A stretch of 64,000 nt of DNA, from contig CM018603.1 in NCBI GenBank assembly GCA_009192285.1, forward strand, positions 3,712,588 to 3,776,587, written 5' to 3'. Origin of the DNA: Morchella semilibera. Its lineage: Eukaryota; Ascomycota; Pezizomycetes; Pezizales; Morchellaceae. The notes beneath the pieces were generated by a model. The model saw only the letters and a list, made by a program, of their open reading frames with translations, was not told where the DNA came from and did no database searches. This document shows positions 51,601 through 62,194 of the stretch, in pieces; within the stretch, counting starts at the first letter, position 1; each line of letters begins with the position of its first letter. Made by a program: the position numbers and the translations under genes.

Positions 51601-52046
51601 GGCACACCCAGCTCATCCTCACTAGGGCTAGGGTGGGCACTTGCTTTGTGAAGCCGGGCTCGCTTCGGCCTATTTGGGCCAGGCCTTTTGATGATAATAT
51701 GGGCTGGGAATCATGGGAATCAATGCCCGGGCTATTTGGGCCACAAAGATTTGGTATTTTCAGCTGGGATGTTGAGGGTCATGCTATATTCTGTCACAAC
51801 CTGACCTCTATACCCAGGCGTCCTCGGTCATGAATAGGGTAGATATAATATTGGGCTCACCGGGCCCTGGGCCTGGCGTGTCCGGGTTTATGAACTTAGG
51901 CCGGGCCATGGGCAGCTGAGCTGCTAAACGATTTATATTAGGTACATGTGTATACAATGAGAGTTATTAGGTCAGCTAATTTTATATATTAACTTTTAGT
52001 CATGAATTATCACTAGTGCGGTCGGCCTTCAATGACGCTCAACAGC
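48650..52046. other. intergenic region with SINE-like element
   Basis: No protein gene is supported. 48650-48700 has a short direct repeat (GGGCGTTAGGTTAGGTAG, twice). AATAATAAT repeats lie near 48880-48897, and 50340-50357 has AGAGC repeats. 51620-51920 is G/C-rich with repeated GGGC...ATTTGGGCCA phrases, possibly a decayed element. The SINE-like element at 49438-49592 is listed separately. Confidence 0.5.
49438..49592 (+). mobile_element. tRNA-derived SINE-like element
   Basis: TGGCCTAGTGG at 49443-49453 matches the RNA polymerase III A box and GGTTCAACCCC at 49487-49497 matches the B box, at tRNA-like spacing. The flanks do not form a 7-base acceptor stem (bases before the A box do not pair with TGGGAGC after the T arm), so a working tRNA is unlikely. 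About 90 bases of unrelated sequence follow, ending in a run of about nine T at 49584-49592, a possible Pol III terminator. This head-plus-body structure is typical of a SINE. No second copy is visible in the window. Confidence 0.6.
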
Positions 52047-53957
52047 CTAGCCCGAAGTCCCACTCTGAGCTTTCTTCGCTGCCTCATCTTCTGCCGCAAG
52101 TCCTCTGTTCGATGGTCCCATAACGCACTTTCCGGTAAGCCCATCGAACCTGGAGCCGTGAACTAGGAAACAAGTCAGCTACAATATCCTGTTTCCTTTG
52201 AGGGGCCTAACGAATAGCGTACTTGGACAATCCCAACTCTTCTCCGATGCGTTCCACGCAACTACGCCATGCAAATGGGGACATATTGCCGAGAATTTAG
52301 TGACATTACCCTCGCCGTCCTTATACACCGCAATTGGCTTCCCAAGCTTCGACAGTCCCCCGTGCATAACCGCGCCTGAGCACGGAGGAATCTCCTCAAT
52401 ATCAGACACATCTGTGGCGATATATCTCTTGTACTGCAGGTTCTGGTTAACGTTCTCGCTGATCATTTCCGGCACAGTTCTTGGCTTCGGCTTTCTCGAG
52501 GGGCTGTACAGCCCCGCCCAAGGGTTGTCAACACCCTCTATCAAATCACTCAGAAGCTTTCCAGCAATGACACCATGCGTGAGGCCGTTTCCGGAATCGC
52601 CAGTGTTGATATATACATTCTTATCTAAACCGGTATTGTGCCCGATGAAAGCCATGTAGTCGTTCGGCTCAACGATTTGACCAGACCACTTGAACTCTAC
52701 ATCCTCAACGAAGGGGAAGTGTGCGCGTGTCCAATTGGCAAGTTTCTTATAGTGGGCTTCGTACCCTTCGGTGATTTCCTGCCCGACTTTGTGGTCTTCG
52801 CCTCCGGTGATAATGTATTCGTACTTTGGATCCGGATGAGCCGTCTTTTTGACATAGACGTAGGGGTCACCGTTGTCGTAGATAAGTATGTCTTTGAAGG
52901 CTCCCTTGGGGGCCCTCATGGCAACACAGTACGTGCGGTAGAAGGCCTCTTTATCAATTACTTCAATTATGTGCAGTGGAACATTGGTAGCCATGATCAT
53001 GTGTTTTGCGTCAATCTGATGGCCGCCTTCGGTGGTAACTGTGACGCCACTTCCACTATCTGTATGCTTTGACATGCGGGTGTGAGAATAGGCTTGGAAT
53101 AGGCCCTTGTGCTTGGTTGATAACGATCTTAGGAGCCCGTTGAGGTACTTTGTGGGGTGAAAAGTCGCCTGCTTAGGCCACTCGAGGACAGCACCTGTGT
53201 AGGCCTCGCCAATGCGGCCTTTCTCGTTATAGGTTACGTTGATCCCAAGCTTTTTGCAGGCTTCGAGCTCTTGCGGGAGATCGTTCTTTGAGGAATAATC
53301 GGGATGTGTATCCGGTACTTCGACAATCTGGTACCCGGGGAGCGTCCGATACTCGCAGTCGATGCCCTCTGCGGCTGCAACTTCACCGATATGCTCAAGT
53401 GCGTACTGGTGAGAATCGAATGCCTTTCTAGCTCCGTCTTCACCGAATGCTATATGAAACCCGCAATAAGAACATATTTCCCTACAAATATCTTCAATTC
53501 CGAATTACTTACTCTTGATCAACTCATAGTAGTTATCATCTAGCGCGCTACTAAGATGCCCGGAAGTCCTTCCAGTTTCTCCAGACAGCACAGACCGTGC
53601 ATCGATGAGCGTAACGGACATTCCCCTTTTGACACACTCGTACGCCGCGCTGATACCGGTAATTCCAGCGCCAACAACCAGCACCTCAGTACTGAGGTTC
53701 CTATCCAACTTTGAAAACTCTGGAAAGTTGCTGTAAGGCTCGGTGGCAATCCATACAGGCTGCTTATAGCCCGAAGTATGGTCCATGCCATAGTTGTCCT
53801 TCATTGACTTTTGGTCATCAATCATTGTTGCGTGCTTTGCAAACCCTCTGATAGTGATGTGGGAAGATATGATCTGGGTAACTCTAGGGGAGACTTTCCG
53901 TGTGGTGAAGGCGTGTCGGGTATTAAGTCTGGCCGCGGTGCGTCGGACGGCGAACAT
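52047..53957 (-). CDS. FAD-dependent oxidoreductase with C-terminal Rieske domain
   Basis: Three exons, 53957-53513, 53449-52223 and 52162-52047, total 595 residues. Residues 1-45 are rich in Arg, Thr and Ser with no acidic residue, like a mitochondrial presequence. EVLVVGAGITGISAAYE at ~91-107 is the FAD-binding GxGxxG motif of the D-amino-acid-oxidase (DAO) fold, followed by SGETGRTSGHLSS. NVYINTGDSGNGLTHGVIAG is the C-terminal FAD contact of that fold. The Rieske 2Fe-2S centre is CPH (Cys538, His540) and CPIH (Cys556, His559); the second pair is completed only across the last intron (donor GTACGC, acceptor CCTAG). Similar DAO-Rieske fusions occur in bacteria and fungi, mostly with unknown substrates. 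I infer an amine or amino-acid oxidising enzyme passing electrons through the Fe-S cluster; the substrate cannot be told. All junctions keep frame. Confidence 0.93.
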
Positions 53958-54917
53958 TTTATATAGTGGAGCAGTGAAACAGTAGATCTATTGAAGAGTC
54001 ACACTTGCAAGTTATAGGCCCCTGGAATAGATATTTATGTGCTCATTTTCCTCATGACGTTGACAATCGTGGGATTGTGGATCGAAGGTAGGCATCCGTT
54101 CAAGCGAGTGTGCGCGGAGGTTTGGTCCGATGGCACCAGAGAGATGTATGTGCCACATAATAGAGGCGGCCGTATGCACAAAATGTCCGTGCCGCATGGA
54201 TCGAGGGCAACTGTGTCCGAAGATACCAGAGAAATTCTGCTAACCCCAGGAATCTACTGAATCTACTCTGCTCCTTTGTCGTCAACGGGTACATGCCTAC
54301 ATACCCAAGGCAATTTCATGTATTAAACCCGAGAAAAATAGGTAAGTTTCAATGTCTGCAGTACAAGTGAATATAGCCTACTGACCATAACTAGACTATC
54401 GTGGCAGGGAGAATTTCTAATACCCTGCCAACCATTGGCTAGCTTTGCGTGAAATATCTCTGGTATTCCGGGGTGTGGAAGCTTGGAGCTTGCGCTGCTA
54501 GCTCACCCATCTGTTTGTACTGGGGGTGGAGGCTTTTCAGATGTAGTCATTTCTTCATCATCGAAAGGGTGAGTGATATTGGGTGAAATGGATGATGTCA
54601 TGATATTGTTTGAGCGCGGATTTGCCAAGACGTTACACGGACCACCTACGCACTGCCTACCCTAGTCTAACCTCATGCCAACAGACAACGCTCACGAGCT
54701 TCAAAAATACGTGTACCTGGAGGAGTTCTATTTTCCCGAGTAACCGCGTATCAAGATTCTTAGACTACCGTGCGACTCGTATTTGCTGTGGGGCAACAGA
54801 GGCTGTAGGCTAAGTGGTCTCTGAAGGAAACGAAAAGCATCGTTCCTGGAGCTATCTAACGAGGCAGGTCAAGGGTATCTATATCGAAACTGGCGCTGCA
54901 GCTCAACCCACCCCTCA
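53958..54917. promoter_or_regulatory. divergent intergenic region, oxidoreductase / aprataxin
   Basis: 960 bases between two outward-pointing genes with no credible frame of their own. It presumably contains both promoters. No specific operator or TATA element stands out. Confidence 0.45.
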
Positions 54918-55884
54918 ATGGCCTCTAGGACAGCTGAGAAGCGCAAGACACCTAGCGATGAAGCCGACCGCGTCCAGGCCACTTCTTCCACCACGGAGGC
55001 CAAAAATGCATGTTCGTCCATCTCTCTGAAAAGACATGTGGACAGCATCTTCGTCAGTAGCTAACAACTCAAAAAACAGTTACCGCCTTGATGAACCGTC
55101 CCCCGTCACCTCCACCCGCCGAAAAAAAGCCTAAATACTTTGGTGGGCGCGACGGCCTCGGTGAATACCTATCAAAACCAGAATCCTACCCACCAACCGT
55201 CGTGATAGCGCACAACAGCGCATGCGTGTTCATCAAGGACCTCTTCCCCAAAGCTAGCATCCATGCTCTCCTACTCCCAAGAGACCCGCAGAAGTGCCTA
55301 ACGGACCCGTTTGACGCGTTTGAAGATGAGTTGTTCCTTGAAACGATTAAAAGTCAGGCCGAGACGCTCAAGAAGCTGGTGGCCAAGGACCTCAAGCGTC
55401 GGTATGGGAAGTTTTCAGAGAAGGATAGGAAGTTGGAGGAGTATGAGCAGCGGGAGGCCATGGGACAGCTGGTGGATGGTGATGTGAGGCCACAGGGGAG
55501 AGATTGGGAGAGTGAGGTGAAGGTCGGGTTTCATGCGGGGCCGAGCATGAATCATCTTCATATCCATGTGATATCGAGGGATAATTACTCAAGCTGTCTG
55601 AAGAAGCCATTGCATTACAGTATGCCACCTACCCTTCACTCTCGTCACCTTGTTTGATACCCGGCTTATAGTTCGCAGACTCATTCAATACGCCCTTTTT
55701 TATAAACATCGAAGAGTTGCCTTTGAGCAAGTCTGAACGGGAGTACAGGCAGAGCAGTAACACTAGAAAGTTACAGTTGTCACAGGAGTTTGAGTGCTGG
55801 AGGTGCGGCATGAACTTCAAGAGGTCGTTTGTGAAGCTGAAGGAGCATCTAGAAATAGAGTTTGAGGCGTGGAAGAAAGAGTAG
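54918..55884 (+). CDS. hnt3: aprataxin-like DNA 5'-adenylate hydrolase (Hnt3 type)
   Basis: Removes AMP from abortive ligation ends in DNA repair. Three exons, 54918-55011, 55080-55619 and 55679-55884, give 279 residues. The first intron (GTTCGT...GCTAAC...ACAG) joins KNA to FTALMNRPPSPPP, matching the conserved NAFTxLM start of the fungal family. The HIT domain holds FIKDLFPKASIHALLLPRDP and the catalytic histidine triad SMNHLHIHV at about 187-195. The second intron restores LHYNSFNTPFFI. The C-terminus CWRCGMNF...KLKEHLEIEFEAWKK is the zinc finger (Cys251, Cys254, His268 and probably Glu272), as in the C2HE finger of S. pombe Hnt3. The N-terminal ~30 residues are hydrophilic. Nuclear location is expected from the family. 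Confidence 0.93.
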
Positions 55885-56666
55885 GGCCGGGGAAAAATAG
55901 GTTAGACTGATTGCCCCCATCATCGAGCACTGCAGGTATTTGGTTGTGCGGCGTGGGTTGGACTCGGGTACCGGAATCCACCCCGCAGATATTCTAAAGG
56001 CTTGAAATTTTGTGATGAATTACAGATCTTGCATGACAACGGCTCACCACACCAAATTTGGTAAAATATCTTTGAACAAAGGCTCTGTTTTTTAATATAG
56101 AGAAAAGAATTGATTCTGGGTAGAAGATATCTATATCTTTAATGCTCAATATTGAAGCAGAAATTTTCTCGGAATTTTTAGCTATGTACTACGTATTGTA
56201 GTTGTATGGTCTTATTGGGGCTATTTGGGATATACATCTCGACGCTACAAACCTTCCACGGGATGGCCTACATTGAAAGGGCAACCGGTCTCACGGATGC
56301 TCACTCGATTTTTAAAGCAATATATATCGGCTAGGGCTTGGCTTCGTTGGCCGGGGTGTAAGTACCTCAGAAACCTGGAGTAGTGTATTCAGCCGCATCT
56401 GATGTTTGTGCTGCTACACGTGGCTCGGATTTAAAACAGGATGCCTGAATCTTACTGAGTCTTACTCTAACTACATGCATACCATAAACCTCCAACAACA
56501 ACAACTAGCACAACAGAAGAATTATATCAGAGAGCTTCAAGTCAATCCAACAAGGTAAGTATTCATGGAGTACAAACGTAAGCAGTCCCACTAATACAGC
56601 CAGTTATCAGACTACCCCCTCATCGCAATCGGATCCTTCTTGTTGGTCGCAGGCCGTTAGTTAATC
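55885..56666. other. intergenic region, no gene
   Basis: AT-rich, without a credible reading frame. The last ~200 bases contain CAACAACAACAACTAG at 56491-56506 and probably form the leader of the F-box-like gene. Confidence 0.5.
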
Positions 56667-58064
56667 ATGCCGTTGCTAGCTCTGCCTAGAGAGATTCTTC
56701 TGGAGATCCTCGAGTGTCTCTCGAAAGCCACCAGTGATTCGGTTGTAGAATATTGGGAGCACGAAAGCAAATTTAAACGCCGCAACATGCTTTGCGCTGG
56801 TGCAACATGCCGAACTCTAAGGGCTGCTTCGTTGCCTTACATCTACTCCGAGGTTACATTACAGGAGTCGGGAGCCTGTCTTCTCAGATTCCTATATGAC
56901 TACAAATATATCCTCCCATACATTCGCAAACTCACTTACTATTATCATGAACTCTGTTCAACCTCTCCTCTTAAGGAACTTTTTCGGGATGTGCTCCCTC
57001 ATTGCACAGGGTTACATAGCATAAGCGCTTTGGGCTGGCAAAGTATGGAATATGGTTTCAGTGCGCCTATGTCTCTGGAATGGATACCCTCAGAATCGAG
57101 ACAGTCCCTTGAATGTCTGCACATCGAGACAGGTTTAAGGGATATGCTGGGGTGTCTACAGGCCGTTGCGAAAAGGTCTATGGAGAATAAAGAGTTTGGA
57201 AGACTGAAAGATTTGCGACTCGATTCTGTGATGGACCATGAAACCTATACGCCCGAATTTAATAATGAGGTTCTTAAACTTCTGGATCTTGAAACTTCCG
57301 GAAAGGTGGCCTTGGAAAAGTTACCACAGGTGCGGAGTTTACGGCTCGAGCTGCATGCAGAATTCGGATTCGTTCCGGGACCGGGGATACTGTTCGCCAA
57401 AATGCTGCCGAATATCGAGTGCCTTTCCTTGAACAGTACACGAAAGGTGACATGCACGATTTTGAACGCATATATTGACTTGGGAACAAAAATCACCGAA
57501 CTTAATATCAAAGAACCCTTACGGGTCGAAAAATGTCCAGAGCATCTCTGCGAAATAATCTCCAAGTTATCTCACGGGCTTTCCAAACTCAATATTTCAA
57601 TTGGTGTGGAGGTCGATTCGGTTTCAACATTCTGTCATGCTTTATTCAGAAACATCGCCGACTGGCCATTACTGGCCGACCTAAACCTCGAAGCAGACAG
57701 AGGATGCCTACAACATGAGAAACGCGCAGGTTTAGATCCAGGTCTAATGCACCATGCAATGACGGAGCTTATACGTACTCATCCACAAGTAAGAATACTG
57801 TTGAAGCAGGCAGCTGTCGCCCTTGTGGACTGTGAAGGGGGGCTCAAATATATTGCACCGGTTGAGGCATTCGAAAATCTTCTTATACCACCCGAAATTC
57901 CTGGCCCTCTGTCCGAAATCAATTTTGATCTCGATATCGATTTTGACGATAACGATTATGAACATGATATCGAAGACAATATTGAAGACTACTACTCGGA
58001 GCAAGGGGGTTTCGATGATATTGATTATGATAGTGAAGAGTGGGGATATCCTTATGAAGGCTGA
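56667..58064 (+). CDS. F-box-like protein, single exon
   Basis: An uninterrupted 465-codon frame. The N-terminus LLALPREILLEILECLSKA, followed ~25 residues later by LCAGATCRTLRAASLPYIYSE, matches the pattern of fungal F-box-like proteins, in which this helix pair binds Skp1 in SCF ubiquitin ligases. The middle (residues ~70-390) has repeated Leu-rich segments such as LPNIECLSLNSTRKV and LSKLNISIG, suggesting degenerate leucine-rich repeats as the substrate-binding part. The last ~50 residues are Asp/Glu-rich. The target is unknown. Fungi carry large, variable families of this kind, so orthology cannot be assigned. Composition is AT-richer than the 37-49 kb genes. Confidence 0.78.
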   Translation: MPLLALPREILLEILECLSKATSDSVVEYWEHESKFKRRNMLCAGATCRTLRAASLPYIYSEVTLQESGACLLRFLYDYKYILPYIRKLTYYYHELCSTSPLKELFRDVLPHCTGLHSISALGWQSMEYGFSAPMSLEWIPSESRQSLECLHIETGLRDMLGCLQAVAKRSMENKEFGRLKDLRLDSVMDHETYTPEFNNEVLKLLDLETSGKVALEKLPQVRSLRLELHAEFGFVPGPGILFAKMLPNIECLSLNSTRKVTCTILNAYIDLGTKITELNIKEPLRVEKCPEHLCEIISKLSHGLSKLNISIGVEVDSVSTFCHALFRNIADWPLLADLNLEADRGCLQHEKRAGLDPGLMHHAMTELIRTHPQVRILLKQAAVALVDCEGGLKYIAPVEAFENLLIPPEIPGPLSEINFDLDIDFDDNDYEHDIEDNIEDYYSEQGGFDDIDYDSEEWGYPYEG

Positions 58065-58605
58065 TATTGGATTTGTGGGCTGGGTTTGTTCGCCATAGCT
58101 TTCCCTTTTCCTTTTCCCTTTTTTTTTTTTTTTGTGATTTCTATGGGGAACGAGTACATGTAATTTCTTTTCTGCTCGCTTAGTTACATGTGTTGTAAGA
58201 AAGGGATGTACACAGAAAAGGAATGGAAACGCTACTTCGTCGCTAGGCCTGAGAACTTTTACTATATCTTCATGTACTATATCAACCTCCCCAGCACTTC
58301 AAATCAATCTGGAGAATCAGCATCGGCGCAACTTGTTTTCTCCATCTTTGACTATCTGGTTGGGCTTTGGGACATCTGAGGCTACTTATAATACTGGATC
58401 TGGGCCGACGCATCCTTCACATCTGCCCAGACGATGTATTAACGAGGAGGAAAAACTAGCTTCTTTGATGGTTTTTTTTTTCAAAGACGGGCTTTTTACG
58501 GAAGATAATTCTCGAAAAGGACGGAAGACGTCTTGACCGTTCATATTAGCATGCCTGATAACAGAATTTTCCGAAGATCAGGGGGCGTTCTGTGTAGCCG
58601 CTATA
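58065..58605. other. 3' flank of F-box-like gene
   Basis: T run at 58119-58134 and TACATGTA at 58155-58162, both probably in the 3' untranslated region. No gene. Confidence 0.5.
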
Positions 58606-58950
58606 GTGATGGGCACGAGACAAAACGAGACAAGACTTGGACAGGTCTTGTCTTGTCTTGTATCTCTTAATTCTGGTCTCGAAAGGCTTGAGACAAGGTT
58701 CCAGTCTTGACAAAGCCTTGAGACTTCATGGCCCTGTAACTCCGCCGGAAACAGTGAGCCGGGGTTCTATTACCAAACCTTAATTGACCTTGTTTGGGGG
58801 TGGTTTTAACACCAAATTATATAGTGGAAAAAGGTCAAAAACATCTCTAGACATCTTTGACTATGTAGTCTTGCCTTGTCTCGTCCCGTTGCCCCCCGCC
58901 TCGTCTTGTTTTGCTCAAAGTCTCGAGATAACTTGTCTCGTGCCCATCGC
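58606..58950. mobile_element. TA-flanked MITE-like element with terminal inverted repeats
   Basis: The left end GTGATGGGCACGAGACAA (from 58606) matches the reverse complement of the right end TTGTCTCGTGCCCATCGC (to 58950) at 17 of 18 bases. The dinucleotide TA sits immediately outside both ends (58604-58605 and 58951-58952), as expected for target-site duplication by Tc1/mariner-type transposases. The 345-base element has no coding capacity and carries inner repeats of GAGACAAGAC and CTTGTC near both ends. I infer a non-autonomous element moved by a transposase elsewhere. Confidence 0.85.
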
Positions 58951-61455
58951 TAGTATAGCCTTTTCGTAATCTCTCTCGATACTTTTGCTTGAACCCCTCA
59001 ATATTTCGCTCCCCGCGATCCATATTACTAATGGTTCGGCTTGTACTACCTCTACAAGAAAGAGAGTGTGTGAGTGATCGAGGTAGGAAAAGTATCAGTG
59101 GATGAATGGACCTCATGTGGGGAAGACCGGTTATATATGGGATTTTCAAGTGGGGCGAGATTGCATGCCTGGGCCGTCAACTTATAACTTGTAGGGGTAC
59201 TCATATCGGAACTTCTGAAGGAAATTGTTAGAGGGCACTCTTTTATCCCATTTCCACTCTCCGTCCTATAGCTACGACTCTCTAACTTGATATAGTCTAA
59301 TATTTACTTCTTGAGACAAATATCATTTATCAGATAAGGGAGCTATTACGCCTATAGCTCTGTTTTGACTAGATCTAAGTTATGCGTACGTTCTAGATCT
59401 AGGAGATTCAACATTCACCCAGTTCCTATAAAGACTACTGATAATGAGCTTCCTAGCGCTATCCTAACATAGGATATAAAACTAGCTTAACCTACCTTAT
59501 GATACATATACCCAAGATTTATGGCACAGATTTATAGAACCGGCTTTAACCCGACGCTCTCTGGACGGACATATGTTTTAAATTCAGTCAATGGATTAAA
59601 ATGAACAGCAAGGATCTACCACAATAAGATCGAGTGATAGAATATGACCTAGAGTAATCTGAGGCTACTAATTAATTAGTACATATTGCGTTTAGGCACC
59701 TCAGCTACATACACTTCGAGCCTAAAGCCTGGAGGGTACCCGAATATGCTTGTCGATAGAGCTATTGCAGTCAACGAGCCTCTAATCTTCACCACGTCTA
59801 TCAGAATGGATACCGGGTAGTGCATTGTCCACACACGAGTATTTGTAACCAGGGCCACGGGCAACGCTCCAAGATGTCGTCCAGATGAGACGGAAAGAAC
59901 CGATGTACTCCATATGTGTATACCCAAGTTTTAAGCCAAAATCACCAGCTTCCAGGTAAATGACACGTACCTCTCAGGACAACTTATCAGCTCCTGGGCT
60001 ACATGTAGTCCTCCCATATAGGCATATATACGATGCACTAACTGATTTGAATTGACTTCTGAACCGATTCACTCATGTCTGGTGTGCGCACTATCAATCG
60101 CAACTCTATCCTAAAGGTTGAAATGACCATACACTACATACGGAATCTATAATATATATACCCTAGAGAGTTGTACAGAACGAACGCTCGCATCACTATT
60201 TTCTAGGAGAGTCGTCACTAGTATATCCTTTATATCCCCCGAGATCCCTTAACTACAGGGCTATTGATCATTGGCAGGCAGTTTTGTCTTGGCGCTACGC
60301 CATGCGGCACATTCCACCTTCATCTGCACTTTTCACGTTCAGGATCTCTTTGATCGATACATACACTCAAGTCAATCCAGCATATATTTCTCGACCATGG
60401 GTGAAACATAGCCCCGTTGTACTACACAGACGATGAGGTTAAGCGAACACAACACCAATCATCGCCCAAAGACCCTTGTGTCACATCAGTGCTTAAGTAC
60501 ATACCACAAAAAGTCCTGTAGTAGGCACATATCATTCGACCGAATATGATGGAGGGGATGGTGTTGGAGTATCAGGTGGGATTGGTTGGAGTAAGTAAGT
60601 AGGTACTCTCTCTCATGTGGCAGACCAATATTCCTTATCTCTATGTAGGTATCTCTACATGTAGATACACACACTCCATGTACCCCAACATCACGTTGAT
60701 TTTTAGGCACCCGATCTCACTTCAGCCCATTAACTACATATAGGTTCGCGAAGGGGCCTGATAAGATGTTATCCAGTTCTCTTATGTATGTTCTACCAGA
60801 TGTTTCCTTTAAAAAGGTGGTGTGCTAAGGTAAGAGCAAAGTTTTCAGTACAGGTGAATGTCCAATAACAGTTGCTCCTATCAGCGACTATTCTCATGAC
60901 CCAACAGAAGACTGGTAAGTACTCTGATAGATGCTTGAGTGAAATAAAGTACATGCGGCCAGCTCCAAAACTAGAATAATAACTTTCCACACTAGTGCGC
61001 CGAGCGAACAGACAGAACGTGCGATCTGATCGGCGCCAGCGGCCTCACATCACGTTTCTAGAGTTACCATACTTTACACATGTGCACATGCCTATGGAGA
61101 AAAAGAAAATATATACCTTCCAAAACTAATTCCACGCAAGCCTTCTCTAGCGATAATTCTCTTAGCCTCACGAACTAGTGGAGATGGGCCCAATAGCTTT
61201 AGAGTAAAGCTTGCCATAACCCCGCCCTTTCGAGATTTACTTACATGTCACATTTTCGGGATTCTTCCTTGACTTTCAAAGACAAACTTTACCAAAAAGT
61301 AGAATATGATACTCATTTACAGCATCTCCTACGCTCGGTACCCCACTCGTACCGATTATATATACCACAGGTCTATAGAGAATCCATTTCAATATATAAA
61401 GGGCTGAAAGAACCCCCTCTAATTTCCAACGCTGTGATATCAAACAACCACAACC
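58951..61455. other. AT-rich intergenic region, no supported gene
   Basis: Short frames only. TACATGTA at 60000-60007 and 60656-60663. The stretch just before 61456 (about 61370-61455) contains TATATAAAG near 61393 and is a plausible promoter for the next gene. Confidence 0.5.
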
Positions 61456-62194
61456 ATGAAGCTCCCAAGTCTATTTTCCCGTGCGGTACTAACCTTTACC
61501 CTCCTTACACTTAGTACTTGCCAGGATGCCGGAACCGTGTCATTTCCTATTACAACAACCATTACTTCGGGGCCAAACCCAGTAACTCTTACCCTTACAG
61601 GGCCTACACTTGTAACCTCTTACATCGTCTCCAAACCTACCACCCTGGGACCAGCAACGGCTCCGCCTTTTGTGACCGCACCTACAACAGTTGTCTTTGA
61701 AAACGAACTATACACGGTGACAGCTACTTTCACCTCGGGCCAAACCGTTCCCTCTAATGCCTTTGTCTTGACACCGGCCCCAACATGGACTACAGTAACA
61801 ATACAACCCGTTGGGGCAGAGACAGCTGAGGACACTCTTACAAGTCTAAAATACACAACAACATATGGATGGAGCTATGATCCAGATGTCACGATAACAA
61901 CCAAGGTTATACCCTGTCATGTTAATGGAATATACGGAGATTGAAAGCTTATATGTACAATAGTCCACACATACCTCCAACTCAGAATCATCAGATTCGA
62001 ATTCAAAAGACTCTAATGACAAGTTTAATCTTGGCCTATGGCTGCCAATTATTCTTCTCACGATGTTCACTTTTATTATAGTCCCGGTGGCGTGCATTGT
62101 ATGGATGTGGGGTGGTTTCAAGCGTAGAACACCACCAGATGATTGTGCAAAAAGCCAATCGGAAAAATCTGTTGATGAGTCAGATATCTGTTAG
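61456..62194 (+). CDS. Thr-rich single-pass membrane protein with signal peptide
   Basis: Exon 1 from 61456 opens with a signal peptide (MKLPSLFSRAVLTFTLLTLS), then a Thr/Pro/Val-rich ectodomain with repeated TTT, TLTLTGPT and PTT phrases, likely O-glycosylated. Read straight on, the frame stops at 61944. However, GTTATA at 61906 and ACAATAG at 61961-61963 would form a 58-base intron that keeps frame and adds exon 2 (61964-62194): a Ser/Asn linker, a transmembrane helix (LWLPIILLTMFTFIIVPVAC), then FKRR and a short acidic tail. A second donor at 61921 is possible. The spliced product is about 226 residues. The layout resembles cell-wall stress sensors of fungi but no family is proven. Confidence 0.65.

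Noticed and set aside
51620-51920. Possible decayed DNA transposon with GGGCC-rich ends
   Set aside because: Repeated GGGC phrases are present, but I could not find matching inverted ends or a target duplication.
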